From assembly GCA_033807775.1 (NCBI GenBank), contig CM066313.1, positions 61,488,484 through 61,552,483 on the forward strand: a stretch of 64,000 nucleotides of DNA, written 5' to 3'. Source of the stretch: Saussurea involucrata. Lineage: Eukaryota > Streptophyta > Magnoliopsida > Asterales > Asteraceae. The translations under genes were made by a program, and so were the position numbers. The notes under the pieces are model-generated. The model had not been told where the DNA came from. It saw only the letters and a program-made list of their open reading frames with translations, and made no database searches. Shown here piece after piece: positions 12,085 through 24,251 of the stretch (its first letter is position 1; each line of letters opens with the position of its first letter).

Positions 12085-15000
12085 ACTTGTTTTTGCAGGA
12101 CGGTCATGTGTGGTACTTAGACTCTGGATGCTCCAAGCACATGACCGGAAGGAGGGAGCTTCTCACTAACTACAAAGAAGAATATGGCGGAGACGTGAGA
12201 TTTGGGAACGACGACAAGGCGCCGATTTTGGGCTACGACTTCATTGTCCAAGACAAGATCACTATCAAAAAGGTATCACACGTCGCGGGATTGGGACACA
12301 ATCTGTTCAGTATCGGCCAATTCTGCGACAAAGATCTCAAGGTCCGATTCAAAGCCAAAAGGTGTAGAATACTCAATGACGACGGAGTGGAGCTACTGGT
12401 TGGAAAGCGCAAGACCAACCTCTACACCATCGACTCGCAGCCCTAAAGACCGATAACCCTGTCTACCTCATGTCAAAGGCTAATTCCAAACAAGCATGGA
12501 TTTGGCATCGACGTCTTTCGCACCTGAACTTCAAAAGTATCAACAAACTGGTGTTGGGCGGACACGTGAAAGGCATGCCCGATCTACAATTCGTGAATGA
12601 TCGACTACGTGGGGCATGTGAGATGGGAAAGATGAAGCGAGCGGCGCACAAGCCGAAGGCCGCTCCAAGCACGTCTCAGTCCCTTGAACTTATCCATATG
12701 GATTTGTGTGGACCGATGCGTGTTTAAAGCATCAACAAGCGCAAATATGTCCTGGTGACTTGGGTCAAGTTTCTTCGTTCGAAAGACGAAACTCCGGAAC
12801 TGATCATCAATCACTTAAAGACCATCTAACTGAACCTTCAAAGTCAAGTTCAGACTATCAGGACCGACAACGGGACGGAATTCAAGAATCAAACGGTGAA
12901 CGACTATCTGACTTCAGTCGGTATTTCGCAAACTTTCTCGGCTGCACGCACTCCTCAGCAAAATAGAGTGGTGGAAAGACGCAACCGTACCCTCGTCGAA
13001 GCAGCTCGCACCATGCTTTCCCAGTCCAAACTGCCACTAATTCTCTGGGCCGAAGCGGTGTCTACTGTTTGTTATACGCAAAACCGCTCCATCATCAACA
13101 AGCAGTTCAACAAGACACCGTACGAGATCATCAACAAATGCATTCTGAACATCAAGTACTTCCATGCATTCGGATGTACGTGCTACGTCCTAAATGACAA
13201 AGACGATCTCGGCAAATTCAGCCCAAAGGCGGACGAAGGAGTTTTCATTAGATACTCCATGCAGGCTAAGGCGTATCGCGTTTACAACAAACAGACTAAA
13301 ACAGTTACTGAAAGTGTAAACATGACATTCAACGAAATCGCAGATTTGCTTCTGAACAAATCAATTCAGAACCCGGTTTAACTGGCGTGCTAGCTTCCGA
13401 ACTTCCAAGTTAGGGATCTGCACAAGCGATAGTAAATCCGAATCATGCATCTTCATCAGATGCTGATCTTTCAGATTTAGATTTACTGTTCAAATATTTT
13501 TATGATGACATATTTAACGTTTCTACTCCTCATGTCTCAGCACAACCACGGCTTGAAGCTGCTCGTATTGAGGATTCGGCGAATCTATCATGTCCACCGC
13601 CTTCGACAAGCACTCCTTCCATCACTGTGGAGATATCTCAACCGTCATCATCAACGACATCTGATACTACCTGTAATAAACCCGGAGATCGCTCCTAATG
13701 ATTCGTCATCTGCCACAATCGATGATCTGCCTCTGCATTCCTCAGAACCAGAAGTTGCTCAACCCTCGATGAATCCTCCCCCGTCTCCTCCGAGAAACCA
13801 ACCTGCGACGCTTGAAGCTGTTCAAGATCTTCCATCTCGTGACTACGTGGATCCGGACGCATCACATTCAACTCAGCAGCCGCTTCCACACACCACTAAA
13901 TGGACGAAAGAGCATCCCCTGCACCAAATCATTGATGATCCCTCCACACCTGTTCAAACACGAGGCGCTTCAGCCAATTTTTGCCTCTTCACTGGCTTCT
14001 TGAGTAAGATCGAGCCGGCAAATGTACGCGAAGAACTTGAAGATCCGGACTGGATCATAGCCATGCAAGAGGAGCTCAACCAATTCGAGGCTCTCAAGGT
14101 ATGGCGACTTGTTCCACGTCCAATTTATAAGACGGTAATCAGCACTAAATGAATCTTCAAGAATAAGAAGGACGAAGACGGCATCGTCGTACGCAACAAG
14201 GCGCGTCTCGTGGCCAAAGGATACCGTCAGCAAGAAGGGATCGACTATGACGAAACCTACGCTCTAGTGGTAAGAATCGAAGCCATACGTGTGTTCCTTG
14301 CATACGCCGCGCACAAAAAGTTCACGGTCTTCCAAATGGATGTGAACATCGCATTCCTCTACGGCGATATCAAGGAAGAAGTGTACGTATTGCAACCGGA
14401 AGGATTCGTGGACGATTCGAAGCCTGATCATGTCTATGTTCTAGACAAGGCGCTTTATGATCTAAAGCAAGCTCCGCGAGCCTGGTACAACACTCTGTCC
14501 GAGTTCTTGCTAAAATCAGAATTCACACGAGGTAAGATAGATTCAACTCTGTTTATCAAGAACAAAAAAGGTCATATTGTCTTAGTTCAAGTGTATGTCG
14601 ATGACATAATTTTCGGTTCAACTAATCCTCAGTATGCAAAGAACTTTGCCAAACTTATGGGACAGATTTTTAAAATGAGTATGCTTTGTGAGATGAATTT
14701 CTTCCTTGGTCTTCAAGTTAAACAACTGTCGACAGGGATATTCATAAACCAGGCTAAGTACATTCAGGATATTCTTAGGAAATTCCAGATGGAACAGTCC
14801 TCACCAATGAAAACTCCCATGGCACCCGGTACAAAGCTTCACGCCGATCCTAACGGAAAGGACGTGAATACTAAACTGTATCGGGGAATGATTGGCTCCT
14901 TGATGTACTTAACAGCTAGTAGGCCGGATATCACGTTTTCAACTTTTCTATGCGCCCGTTTTCAATCAAAACCAAAAGTGTCTCATTTAATAGCTGTCAA

Positions 15001-15540
15001 ATGAATCTTTCGTTATTTACGTGGTACTGCTGATCTTGGCTTGTGGTACCCGAAAGAGACAGGTTTTGAACTATCCGCTTATTCTGATGCGGACCACGCG
15101 GGTAGCATGATGGACCGGAAGAGCACATCGGGGCATGTGCAGTTATTGGGAGATAGCCTGGTGAGTTGGCCATCCAAGAAGCAGCAGTGCGTCTCAACGT
15201 CGACTGCCGAGGCGGAATACGTGGCCGCCGCGAGCTGTTGTTCACAAGTCATATGGATGTGCACGCAACTCAATGACTACGGCTTCACTTATGTAAAGGT
15301 TCCCATCTACTGTGACTCAAAGAGCGCAATTGCCATATCCAGCAATCCGATCCAGCATACTAAGAAAAAGCACATTGACGTTCGGTATCATTTTATCAAG
15401 GATTACGTTGAAAGGGCACACTCGAACTCTATTTTGTAAATACATATCATCAGTTAGCAGACCTGTTTACAAAACCCTTGGACGAAAAATGTTTTAATAC
15501 TCTAGTGTCCAAGTTAGGTATGCTAAATTTGAAGACTTGA
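12085..15540 (+). pseudogene. pol (protease, integrase, RT, RNase H) of Sirevirus A, broken
   Basis: Order is protease-integrase-RT-RNase H, the Ty1/copia order. Protease shows D-S-G at about 12120 (VWYLDSGCSKHMTG). The integrase HHCC region about 12490-12640 reads WHRRLSHLNF and ACEMGK, with the first Cys of the usual C-x2-C replaced by Arg. The core keeps MDLCGP, TDNGTEF and VVERRN, but roughly ten residues after KYVLV are missing. RT carries Y-V-D-D at 14594-14605; RNase H ends with DVRYHFIKDYVE. Breaks include stops after 12446, at 12724, 14150-14152 (family Trp) and 15002-15004 (family Arg), several frame changes and a frameshift near 15437; a remnant tail reads on to about 15540. It is not functional. 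Confidence 0.88.
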
Positions 15541-15848
15541 TCTGTTTGGGTGCCCGATACACGTTCCATACATCTACAAGAAATTGTCTTCAAATCATCT
15601 GTTGTTCACACTCCTGATGATTGAGCATACACTTTCTCGCACCTGTATTCTACTTGTATCAGTTACACAGTTAGATTGAGTCTCTGTATTTATTAGGTAG
15701 ATTTCGTTTGTACAATTTCTTTCTACGTGTGTTTCTTTTATCTCATACTGTCGTCTAGTTTCATTGGATATATATATATGTGCTTTGACAAGTGTTCATG
15801 TGTTCAGGGGGATCATGATCAGCTATCAGGTAAGTTATTCTACTGTTA

Positions 15849-16081
15849 AGGGGGAGTGTCCAAAACGTTATTTTTTTCCTTAAAATGCCTCAAAAAAAAT
15901 TTTTTTGTGTGGCCATTCCCGAGTGCACTTCACATCACACTCTGTGCACATTTTGAGGGGGAGCGTCAACTTTTTTTCTTAAAAGTATACAAGTTTATTT
16001 GGTGTTTACGTCTTCTAAAGCCCTGGCATTCCTGTTCTGAGGGGGAGCAAGGAAATACTTGTGCAAAGGTCGAGGGGGAGC
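15849..16081 (+). repeat. Four PPT-like tracts in Sirevirus A
   Basis: AGGGGGAG occurs at 15849-15856, 15956-15963, 16040-16047 and 16073-16080, three of them followed by C. The 3' PPT of the same element (42145-42154) has the same core. Multiple polypurine tracts near the 3' end are a described Sirevirus trait. Confidence 0.8.
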
Positions 16082-16148
16082 GGGAAATTTTTCCTAAGCA
16101 AGAGTCCATTTTTTTCAAATTTGTGGGTTTTGGGTACTTACCGTGTAA

Positions 16149-16960
16149 CCATTGTTACCGGGTACACTTACCGGACCGGGTAAGTTACCGGACCACTCAC
16201 CCGGTATGTGTCCCCCGTATTTAAAGCTATCCGGGAACTTCATTCTCATTCATTTCAAATTACCCGGTCACTTCCTCAACAACCTCCCCCCAACCTCTCG
16301 GCTCTGTATCTCTCGGCTCGACTACATCTAGACCATTACACGCTCTCTAAACTCGGGTATGATCTCATTATTACTCCTAGATGCTCATCTATCGATTTCG
16401 CAGTCATCCATCCATTAATCGATAGTGTTTCGTTATCTACAGTGTCGGCAAAGGATTTTTAAAACCCTACGATTACGTCGACGAAATTTCGGGTCGTTTA
16501 CGCGTTCTAGACCCCACTATATCATGCACTATTCTATTTCGTTGGATTTAAGATGTTTTAAACCACGTTGATTTGGTTTTGATTGTGTCTTTGGGTCGAT
16601 TTGGTTGCTGCGATAACTCACCCGAAAACCCTAGTTACCCGGTAACATTCATGTTACCCGGTAACTAGCAAGTTATCCGTTAAACCCTAAGACGCCCGGT
16701 AAGTATCATTTACCAAACAAACCGGACACATCGATCCCGGGTAACCCCAGTCGTCCGGATACCTGGTATCCGGTAAGTTCGACTATCCGGTATGATTCGG
16801 TAACCTACTTGATCCGGTATGTCATATCCATTCGGTAACTATCATGTTTACCCGGTAAGACCTTTTTATCCGGTCAGTTCCTTTCATCCGGTAACCCTCT
16901 TGATCCGGTAACCATATGATACCTGGTAACCTCTAAGTTACCCGGTAACCTCTGTCTGTC
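16149..16960 (+). repeat. CCGGTAA/TTACCGG palindromic word cluster
   Basis: I count 11 exact CCGGTAA or TTACCGG words here, several forming the palindrome GTTACCCGGTAAC (16634, 16653, 16938), plus many one-mismatch variants (ATCCGGTATG, ACCTGGTAAC). Three copies lie before the TATA-like box and the rest in the candidate leader intron. Confidence 0.85.
16218..16225 (+). promoter_or_regulatory. TATA-like box upstream of the A extra ORF
   Basis: TATTTAAA after a C-rich stretch, followed by a pyrimidine-rich region and a candidate spliced leader. B and H carry similar boxes in the same relative position. Confidence 0.4.
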
Positions 16961-17171
16961 CAGTAAGTTTTGCTTTTCTGGATACCATGTTTCTCCGGAC
17001 ACTGCTCGAGTCTAATACCTCTGCATTTTACACACATTGGCAATCCCAATGTCATGCCGTTACATCCAGTACTCAATCAACCGATGATTGAGCCATTCAC
17101 ATGCTAAGGTACGCTTTGAAGGTGGTGTTATCCCGTCCATTATCTAACTCTATACTTTACAGGTATTCTAC

Positions 17172-18987
17172 ATGGCGGAACAACAACAGGGGCAACAGCA
17201 GAACATCCAACCACCTGAGGACATCATAGACGACGAGGCCGACAATGCCTTGGTTCCCGCGGATTAGGAACTAGAGATCAATCCGAATAATCACCACCTT
17301 GATGCTACCGCATTAAGACCCGATCATCGGGTGGTACTTGACATAATGCTCGACCACCCGCTTCACCGAGCACTGACCGCGACAACTGATGTGCCTCTCA
17401 TATATGTACATCAAGTATGGCACACGGTGAGGGTGGTCACTGTCAACAACGTTCAGACCATCACTGCCAACATCGATCACCATCCGTTCACTCTAACACT
17501 GGAGTCCTTCCGCCGATTACTGTCCCTTCCGGAACTGAATGCTGGAGGCCATGCCGCTTACGCACCAACCATCGATAATGTCACACTCTGTGCTGAAGTT
17601 CGTGCGCTTGGCTATCATCACGATCTCGAACGTCCATCCGCATTCACCAGCAAACACATCGCCCCGGTCTGGTACACTCTTTTCTCTATCTTAAACCGGT
17701 GTCTATCCTCAAGATGGAAGGGGATAGACCAGTGCACCGTAGACTTTCTGCGCTTATTTCACGCGGTGTGCTACAATCGGCACATAGACTACGCAGCAGT
17801 CATTTGGCGTGAAATGGTGCAAACCATCAGACAGACCGGCGGAACAAAAAAGAAGTTCCTCCCGTTTCCGAGATTCTTCTCTCTGGCCGTTCGACAACAC
17901 ATGGATGCGAATCCCCTGATCCCGAGACGTATCAATCATCCGGTATGTCCTTACAATAACCTTCAATACTTGGTGATTCTTAATCCACCTACTACTCCAG
18001 CCATGCCTATACCTGAAGCTTTACTGGCACACGCGGACCCCACTGCACCGAGTGTAGTAGAATATAGGCGAGAGTTAGGGAATCCCATGGTCCAGCCAGC
18101 GCCGGAGGGACCTTCCCAGGGACTTAGACCTGAGTGACGTGAGCGTCCTTGGACAAGAGGAGGAAGGGCCCGAGCAGAAGGGGCTCCCGAGCGGGGTGTG
18201 TTGAGAATTCATGGGAGGGGAACAGGCGTGGGTGGTGCAGTGGATACGCGAGCCAGTACTTCCCAAGCCGGACCATCATCGAGACCGATGCTCCACCATG
18301 ACCCCGAACCTTACATATCTGACCCTCCTTCACCTTCCCGACAAGTTGAAGACGTGGAATCTGACTCCACAGAATCCGATACGGCTCACGCCATTCGATT
18401 ATCACTTATACCTACCCGTATCGAACCGAACCCAGATTTTACAGAAGGTACCACTTTTGACTCACCCACAATCCCTCTAATCCCTTCTACCCAGACTGAT
18501 ATGGGAGACATAAGGAGAACGGAGGGAGTATTAGTTGAAAATGCAGAGAAGGTGACACTGAGTGAAGTCAGGTCGAAAAAGAACCAAGAGAGAATAAGCT
18601 GAAAAAATAAAGAGGCTTCTAAGCAAATCCAACCGAGTGTAGCCCAGGTAGCCACATCTGCTATCCCGTCTCATCCGTTGGGACAGGATATTGAAGAAGC
18701 CGCCATGGACCCAGCGGCGCAATTGCACGACCTCCCCAGCCACTCACTCGTCTCTCAAAAGACGGGTGTTTCAACTTCACACAGGGATATAGCACAACTT
18801 CAACCGGTCTCTCAATCGGAGAGTACTGGTACTGAAACAAGAGACTATCAGCCCCCGGTCTCGACTTCTTTGAGTGCACTATTGAGTCTAGAGCCATTTG
18901 TAAATGTTACTTCTTCGGCTAGGACACATGATGAGACTCACCAAATCGATGCTCTTCGTGACTCGATCGGAACTTCCATAGTGTCTT
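17172..18987 (+). pseudogene. Extra 3' ORF of Sirevirus A, N-terminal part (split by B)
   Basis: The start is the ATG at 17172, ten bases after a TTTACAG acceptor; a TAG at 17264-17266 interrupts residue 32, after which the frame stays open to 18137. Residues about 50-270 form a conserved domain containing IYVHQVWHT, FTLTLESFRRLLSLPE, IAPVWYTLF..LNRCLS and a YAAVIW stretch. It aligns with B (VQYIQQWW, LPPIWACFFNIINKCLS). The rest is Pro/Ser/Glu-rich with further frame changes. The ORF stops at element B (18988) and continues in frame at 40168. Such pol-3' ORFs in Sireviruses have been called envelope-like. I see no signal peptide or convincing transmembrane segment here, so that name is not supported; a resemblance to plant transposon protein domains is possible. 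Confidence 0.75.
18983..18987. repeat. Target-site duplication of B, left copy (GTCTT)
   Basis: GTCTT directly before the B LTR and again at 40163-40167 directly after it. Confidence 0.95.
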
Positions 18988-19555
18988 TGTAGAAACCAGG
19001 ATTCAATCTTACAATCGATTATGAACAATCAAACAGTAAATGATAGACAATTGGATCAAACAAACTTGTATTCAATCAAGAACAGATTACAGATCTTAGA
19101 GAGAGAATCTCTCAAAGATTACAAAGTGAATACAAAGTTATGCGGGAAAGTTAGTTAGCCAAACAGTGCTAACAACTATATATACTGTAAAGGAAACACT
19201 AAAGCTACGGTACATATATGAAAGACTAATAGAACTAATACACGTGTCCTAATTAGATAACAGAATATAAAGGAAAATATCCTATCATGAGTTCTGAACT
19301 TGTGGTTCAAAACTTCTGAACATTCATCTGATAAAGCTTCTCAGAACATACACTTCAGCACTTGGACAATTTCATCTTCATCATCAGAAGTTCTGAGTCT
19401 TCTTCTCAGAACTCTGACCTTTCTATTCAGACTTTCACACTTAGTAATCTTTCGAAGATTCTTCAGTCAGAGCTTCTGAGTCTTCTTACTCATAACTCTG
19501 AGTCTTCTATTCAGATCCAACACTTGTGTTTATTGACAAAACTTCAGATCTAACA
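18988..19555 (-). repeat. 3' LTR of Sirevirus B
   Basis: 568 bases, TGTAGAAACC..ATCTAACA on the plus strand, i.e. TGTTAG..TCTACA in the element's sense. The left part is smooth AT-rich sequence; the part from 19290 is packed with TTCTGA/TCAGAA words. Confidence 0.95.
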
Positions 19556-19572
19556 ATCTCCCCCTTTTGTTG
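19556..19572 (-). other. 3' polypurine tract of Sirevirus B
   Basis: Minus strand reads CAACAAAAGGGGGAGAT directly upstream of the LTR start TGTTAG. Confidence 0.9.
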
Positions 19573-19828
19573 GGTTTTGTTCAAAACAAGATTTCAAAAA
19601 TCATAATATTTGCAATGGAAGCTTAAAATCTTTGAACAACATTAAAACATTTTAACACCTACCAAGGATCCATTTGCATGAACATGAAAGATTAAAACAC
19701 ATACATAGGGGGTTTTAGAAAATACAACCTTTGTAGTCCTTTGCAAAGTCTTGTAGTTTGATGAAGATGGTGATGGCAAGAACTCAAGGATGAGTTCCTC
19801 TAGAGAAGTCCACCAACAAGCTCCAACA
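19573..19828 (-). other. 3' untranslated region of Sirevirus B
   Basis: Non-coding stretch between the insertion point of C and the polypurine tract. With C removed, about 280 bases separate the end of the B extra ORF from its 3' LTR. Confidence 0.6.
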
Positions 19829-19833
19829 CCTTT
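19829..19833. repeat. Target-site duplication of C, left copy (CCTTT)
   Basis: CCTTT precedes TGTATGC here and follows AACCAACA at 26913-26917. Confidence 0.75.
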
Positions 19834-20447
19834 TGTATGCTAGTACTTTCTTGAACCTTTTGCAAAAGGCAACTTCTACTCCAAGTGTACAATATACTTG
19901 AAGATGAGAAGAAGCAAAAAGAAAAACACACACTTGTGTGTGTTCTTGAGTTTGGCCGAAACCAAGGAGAGGAGAGAGAGAGAGCTTTTTTCCTTTTTGT
20001 TTTTTTTACAAGTATGTTGGTGGTTTTGCATGTTTACTTTATTTTAAATCAAGAGCATGTGCTCTTCCTTTTTGCCACCCAATATGACCAATCAAAGGGA
20101 GGAAGGCCATGCATAAATACCAAACAAACCCTTCTAGTTTGAGATAGTTAAAATCACATTTTAACTATCTTAAACTTTCTCCTCAAGTCCCTCCTTACAA
20201 TTTTAGTTACATAATAAATCCATCATATGTATTAACAAACTAAAATTTATTATTCGCATCTAATATTATAAATTATATTCAACAATATAATTAATAATAT
20301 TTATCAAGAATATAATTAATATTTATAAAGAATCAAATTCTTATAAATATCAATTCGGTGTTTACTTGCTATATGGTGTGACCCTATAGGATCATATATT
20401 ACCGGTAATATTATTTTATAATCATTCTTGAGCATATAGAACCAACA
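19834..20447 (-). repeat. 3' LTR of element C
   Basis: 614 bases ending AGAACCAACA on the plus strand, so TGTTGGTTCT starts it in the sense direction. It is very AT-rich at 20200-20400. Short ORFs on the plus strand here and in the other copy are LTR sequence, not genes. Confidence 0.8.
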
Positions 20448-23400
20448 ATCTCCCACTTGCTCAAGATTGCATTATAGGATGATATAGACAGTGGTGGACG
20501 TCTAGCAACATCTCACTGCCCCCAGCATTGTATGACTGTAAGTGTCATTCAACAACATCCAATTCCCATAAGCTCATAGCTTCAATTGACGTATAAGGTG
20601 TGGTATCAGTTATCCCTTGTTTAGACATCATGTTGAACATGAGACATGGATCACTATCATTCTCATCTATTGTTCAACTTTTGGTAAGGCGCCTTAGATG
20701 TCTCACTCTTAACACATTAAGAGAAACAAATCCCATTTTGACTTCATACGCCTCTCGTGCAGTTTATGCCATGCCCAATAATGGCCTTTATAGCTGTCTT
20801 TTTCAAGAACAACGGTTAACCATATCAAAGCATAATACTCCCTACACTTGAGTCCCAAATATGCATCTCAGGTCGAAGGATACAAAGATACTACCTTTTA
20901 TTCAAGAATCACTTATGACGACGATCCATGAAGTGATCTTGAAGCGGGTCAGGTCCAGTACTCGTTCCCTAACAAGTGCATATGAACTTGGTTGCAACAC
21001 TTTGCCACTTTTACTTTTAAAAGTCAACCAATCCAATTCATATTAGTCTTACTTCATGGTTTCTCCTACAACTATGATCGACTATGGACATTTTAGAATA
21101 ACTGGTTTATTCATGGATTAAAAACATGCTAATATAGAACACAACAAATATGTAAATAATCATATACTATATATGTAACTTAAAAAATATACTTGTTGCT
21201 TAACTTGTTCCAATATCCAAATACTAATTCCAAATCAAATTGATTTGGGTGAACTTTGTGAATACTAACTTCTCCATTTTTAACTTTATTTCGAATATAG
21301 TCAAAAGTTTGGAGTAGGTGCTTGGTACTCTGATGTGACATCGGGTCCTTTAGCTTGCGTAATGGCACCCACATACTCACAAAAGATTTCTAGATGATCC
21401 TGAATGGGAGGTATCTACCTAGCTTTTCAATGAACTCTTTCATCCAAGCATCTTTCTTTTGCAGCTTCTAAAGCAGCGGTGTATTCTTATTTTGTAGTGT
21501 ATTATGCAATTTTACCTTCGCTTGGAACCTTTTTTCAAACGAACTACTTCTTCATTTATGATGAAGACATTTCCCCTTTTGTGATCGAGAACTTTCTCGA
21601 TCTTTATGGAAGCTATCATCAGTGCAACATTTTACTATGATCTTCTTCCAACCCTCAGTTAAGGAACACTTCCTTGGTTCTTTGTAAGTACCTTAAATCG
21701 TTCTTTATAGTCATCCAATGACCTTCCCTCGTATTTCGTTGGTATCTCCTTCTAATGCTCTAAAGCATTATGATACACTCGATCTAGTGCATGTCATGGT
21801 ATATATGATAGATCCAATTGCCGAAGCATATGGAATACTAATCATTTTATCTAGCTCAACCTTTGTGCTAGAATATTGAGACATGCTAAAAATGATGTGA
21901 TATCATACTTGCAAGAAACTACCTTTAGAGCCTTGCATCTTAAACCTTTCAAGATCATGTCTACATATGCACTTTGACTTAAACCTATAAGTCGTCTTGA
22001 TTCAATCTTTAAAGATCTCTATTTCAAGAACAAAATTAGCCCTTTCTAAGTCTTTTATTAAGGAAATATTGTCTGAGCCACAACATGGTGCTTTGCTATG
22101 TCGGAAAGTTAATTTCCAAATACTAGTATGTCTTGCTCATACAGGTTTAGGAATTTTACTGCGCTCCCACTAGTTTTAGTAAATGCATGAGTCATCTTTT
22201 ATTTTGATGAAAATTAAACTTTTAATTTTTCTGTCAAAATGAAGAATTCTGCTTTGTGATACTTGTACTGATCCATGAACGGATTGTATCTAAGTGTTCA
22301 TGACTCTAAGCCACTTACCAGATTCAGAATCTAACATAGCACTTTAGCAGTTGATGGGTTTACTAGATCCCAGTCATACATCATTCTTTATTAGTTATAA
22401 GAAATCGATATCTCTCGAATTTCTGAATGATTCTACTAGATTTGCGAACACTTGGTGTTTTTACTAAGTTTCTGATCAATCAAATTGCTCAGTTTCAACA
22501 ACCTTTGTTTGATAACTAGTGCCAACCAATAAGTGCATTAGGTTACGAGGTTCTAGATTTCCTTCAAGTTCCTTAAATCTCCCATTTGCATTGCCTATAA
22601 AAAACTTGCTTTTCTAAGAACTTGGCTTTGGAACAATAAACAATTTTATTATTTGTGGGATTGTAGAATCAGTATCTTAAACAATTTATGGTATATTCTA
22701 CAAAATATGCATTTAGTAGATTCTGGGTCGAGTTTACTTGAAGTTTATTGTCTCAGATGAGCTTCATAAACCCACACCTTCAACTAAGATTAAGGATGAA
22801 AAAACTTTTCATACGAAATCTTATAAGGTGTTTTGTCTACCTTTTGGTTGGTGCCATAACATATGGTTTATGGTAACTAGGGCATAAAATTCCGATTTGA
22901 TATAGGAATAGTACTTCTACTCATCATAGAGCGAACCATATTGAATAAGGTTCGGTTCATCCTTTCGGATACACACAATTTCTAAGATGATCCAAAAGTT
23001 CTTGGATTAGTCACTATCCTCCTATATTAGAAAAAAGCTTTAATGGTCATGCTGAGTTGTTTTCTTAATCTTCACTTTGAAACAACTTGAATTACATCAA
23101 ATGCTTTATCTTTATGTTCCAAATTCGTCAGTGAAGACTTTGTATTTCCTATCACCATGTTTAGACTTGGTTTTGAAAATCCACATACATCAGCATGTAT
23201 CAATTCTAACAAAACCTTTTTTTTCTTCTCTATGAACTAGAGAAAAGGAGCTATACTCAACTTTATCAAGATCGCATATATCAAATGAAAATATTTATAT
23301 TTAGTTTCAAAATACCACAGTTTTGAAATTTAGATATGCGTTTAATATTTACTTGATTAAGTTGATTATTTCATGTGTCGACTTGATTCAAATCACATTT

Positions 23401-23800
23401 GAGTCTTATGGTGTTTATATAGAACTATGTTTTAAAGGCTTTTGAGATTCACTTTATTATTCAATTAAGAGGACTAGTTCTCGAAATAGAATAATTCATT
23501 TTGAATATGAATATAATCGTTTCCAAAACGGTTAAGTGAATTTCATTCAATCAATAAACATGTGACTGAAAAATAATAATTTAGTCAAACTAAATTTAAA
23601 CATTGTTCGAAACAAACTTGTTAAACAATACAAGCCATATGGTTTCATAATAAAATCTCCTATAAGCTTGGTACGCAATCTTGCTTCCTTGCTTATATGG
23701 ATCACCATATTGCTTGTCTTTCAGTCATTTACCTTTCTTGATTATCTGTAACATATTACAAAAGTGAGTTCTACACTTAGTATTAAATACACAAGTGTAA
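20448..23800 (-). pseudogene. Degraded copia pol of element C
   Basis: No long frame survives. On the minus strand at 21400-21180 a piece reads PMSHQSTKHLLQTFDYIRNKV..EVSIHKVHPN, the typical end of copia RNase H (HHxSKH..HLIRE..). At about 22030-21700 another piece reads SRLIGLSQSAYVDMILK followed later by ASAVGSIMY-like and MTCTR-like residues, the copia RNase H start. Further right I assume RT and integrase remnants but cannot place motifs. Position just inside the 3' LTR and order relative to gag fit a copia pol. The many stops and indels, with LTRs only about 2% different, suggest it was already broken when it inserted. Confidence 0.6.
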
Positions 23801-23818
23801 GATAGACAGGTAAAAGTT

Positions 23819-24251
23819 CTATCTTAAATATTGATATCTGAAGGACTTTCCTTCGTTAGAAAAACATTTATTTTTCAGAAGGACAATCTCCTCTTCTATG
23901 ACCAATGTTGCCTCATCTATCACTACATTCAGATTCTCGACAAAAACATCAAATGCGTTGGTCAGAGATTTGAGGATCACATCTACGGCTCTCCCATTGG
24001 AATAAGGATAGCCAAGTCTATCCAAATAGTCAAGGTGTGTCCTCATTTTGTGAATATGAGAGCTTACGTTTTGGCCTTCCTCCAATTGTATCGAAGCGTT
24101 CACAGACTATATACATTTGGTAATAGACCCTTAATGGGTTTACCATGTCAAATGCCCTCAGTGGAAACGTTTCCATTCTTTCTATTAAGGATGGAACCAT
24201 GGTTTCAAGCATAAGACGTGATACATCGATTGAGTCATCATTATGTTTCAA
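23819..24251 (-). pseudogene. gag remnant of element C
   Basis: Two overlapping frames on the minus strand. The upstream one (24251-24030) reads DVSRLMLETMVPSL and ERFDTIGG; the downstream one (24103-23819) reads LEEGQNVSSHIHKMRTHLDYLDRLGYP and DVILKSLTNAFDVFVEN. This is the UBN2-type copia gag pattern (variants of HACKQEEGxxVSxHVLKM and LGxPxxxExAxDxILxSLP). A frameshift joins them and no zinc knuckle is visible downstream. Confidence 0.75.

Larger units (their letters stand above)
15541..17171 (+). other. Gap between pol and extra ORF in Sirevirus A
   Basis: No coding signature. It holds four AGGGGGAG tracts (15849-16081), a TATA-like box at 16218, a possible leader exon to about 16356, and a candidate intron from GTATGA at 16357 to TTTACAG at 17162. 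Within that intron lies the CCGGTAA repeat cluster. The layout looks like a promoter plus 5' UTR for the downstream ORF; this is inference. Confidence 0.6.

Noticed and set aside
15841..16090. First read as the 3' PPT and LTR start of A (AGGGGGAG followed by TGTCC at 15857).
   Set aside because: The tract recurs four times, an extra ORF follows, and a true PPT plus LTR with TATA box lies at 42143-42435.
19449..19466. Possible heat-shock element (GAAGATTC next to TTC units) in the B LTR, also in the other copy near 40058.
   Set aside because: Only a two-unit match, embedded in TTC/GAA-rich repeat sequence where such matches arise easily.
19885..20142. Hydrophobic 85-codon ORF and its counterpart at 26325-26552.
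   Set aside because: Both lie in the two LTRs of C; the shared frame is due to LTR identity, and one is truncated by indels.
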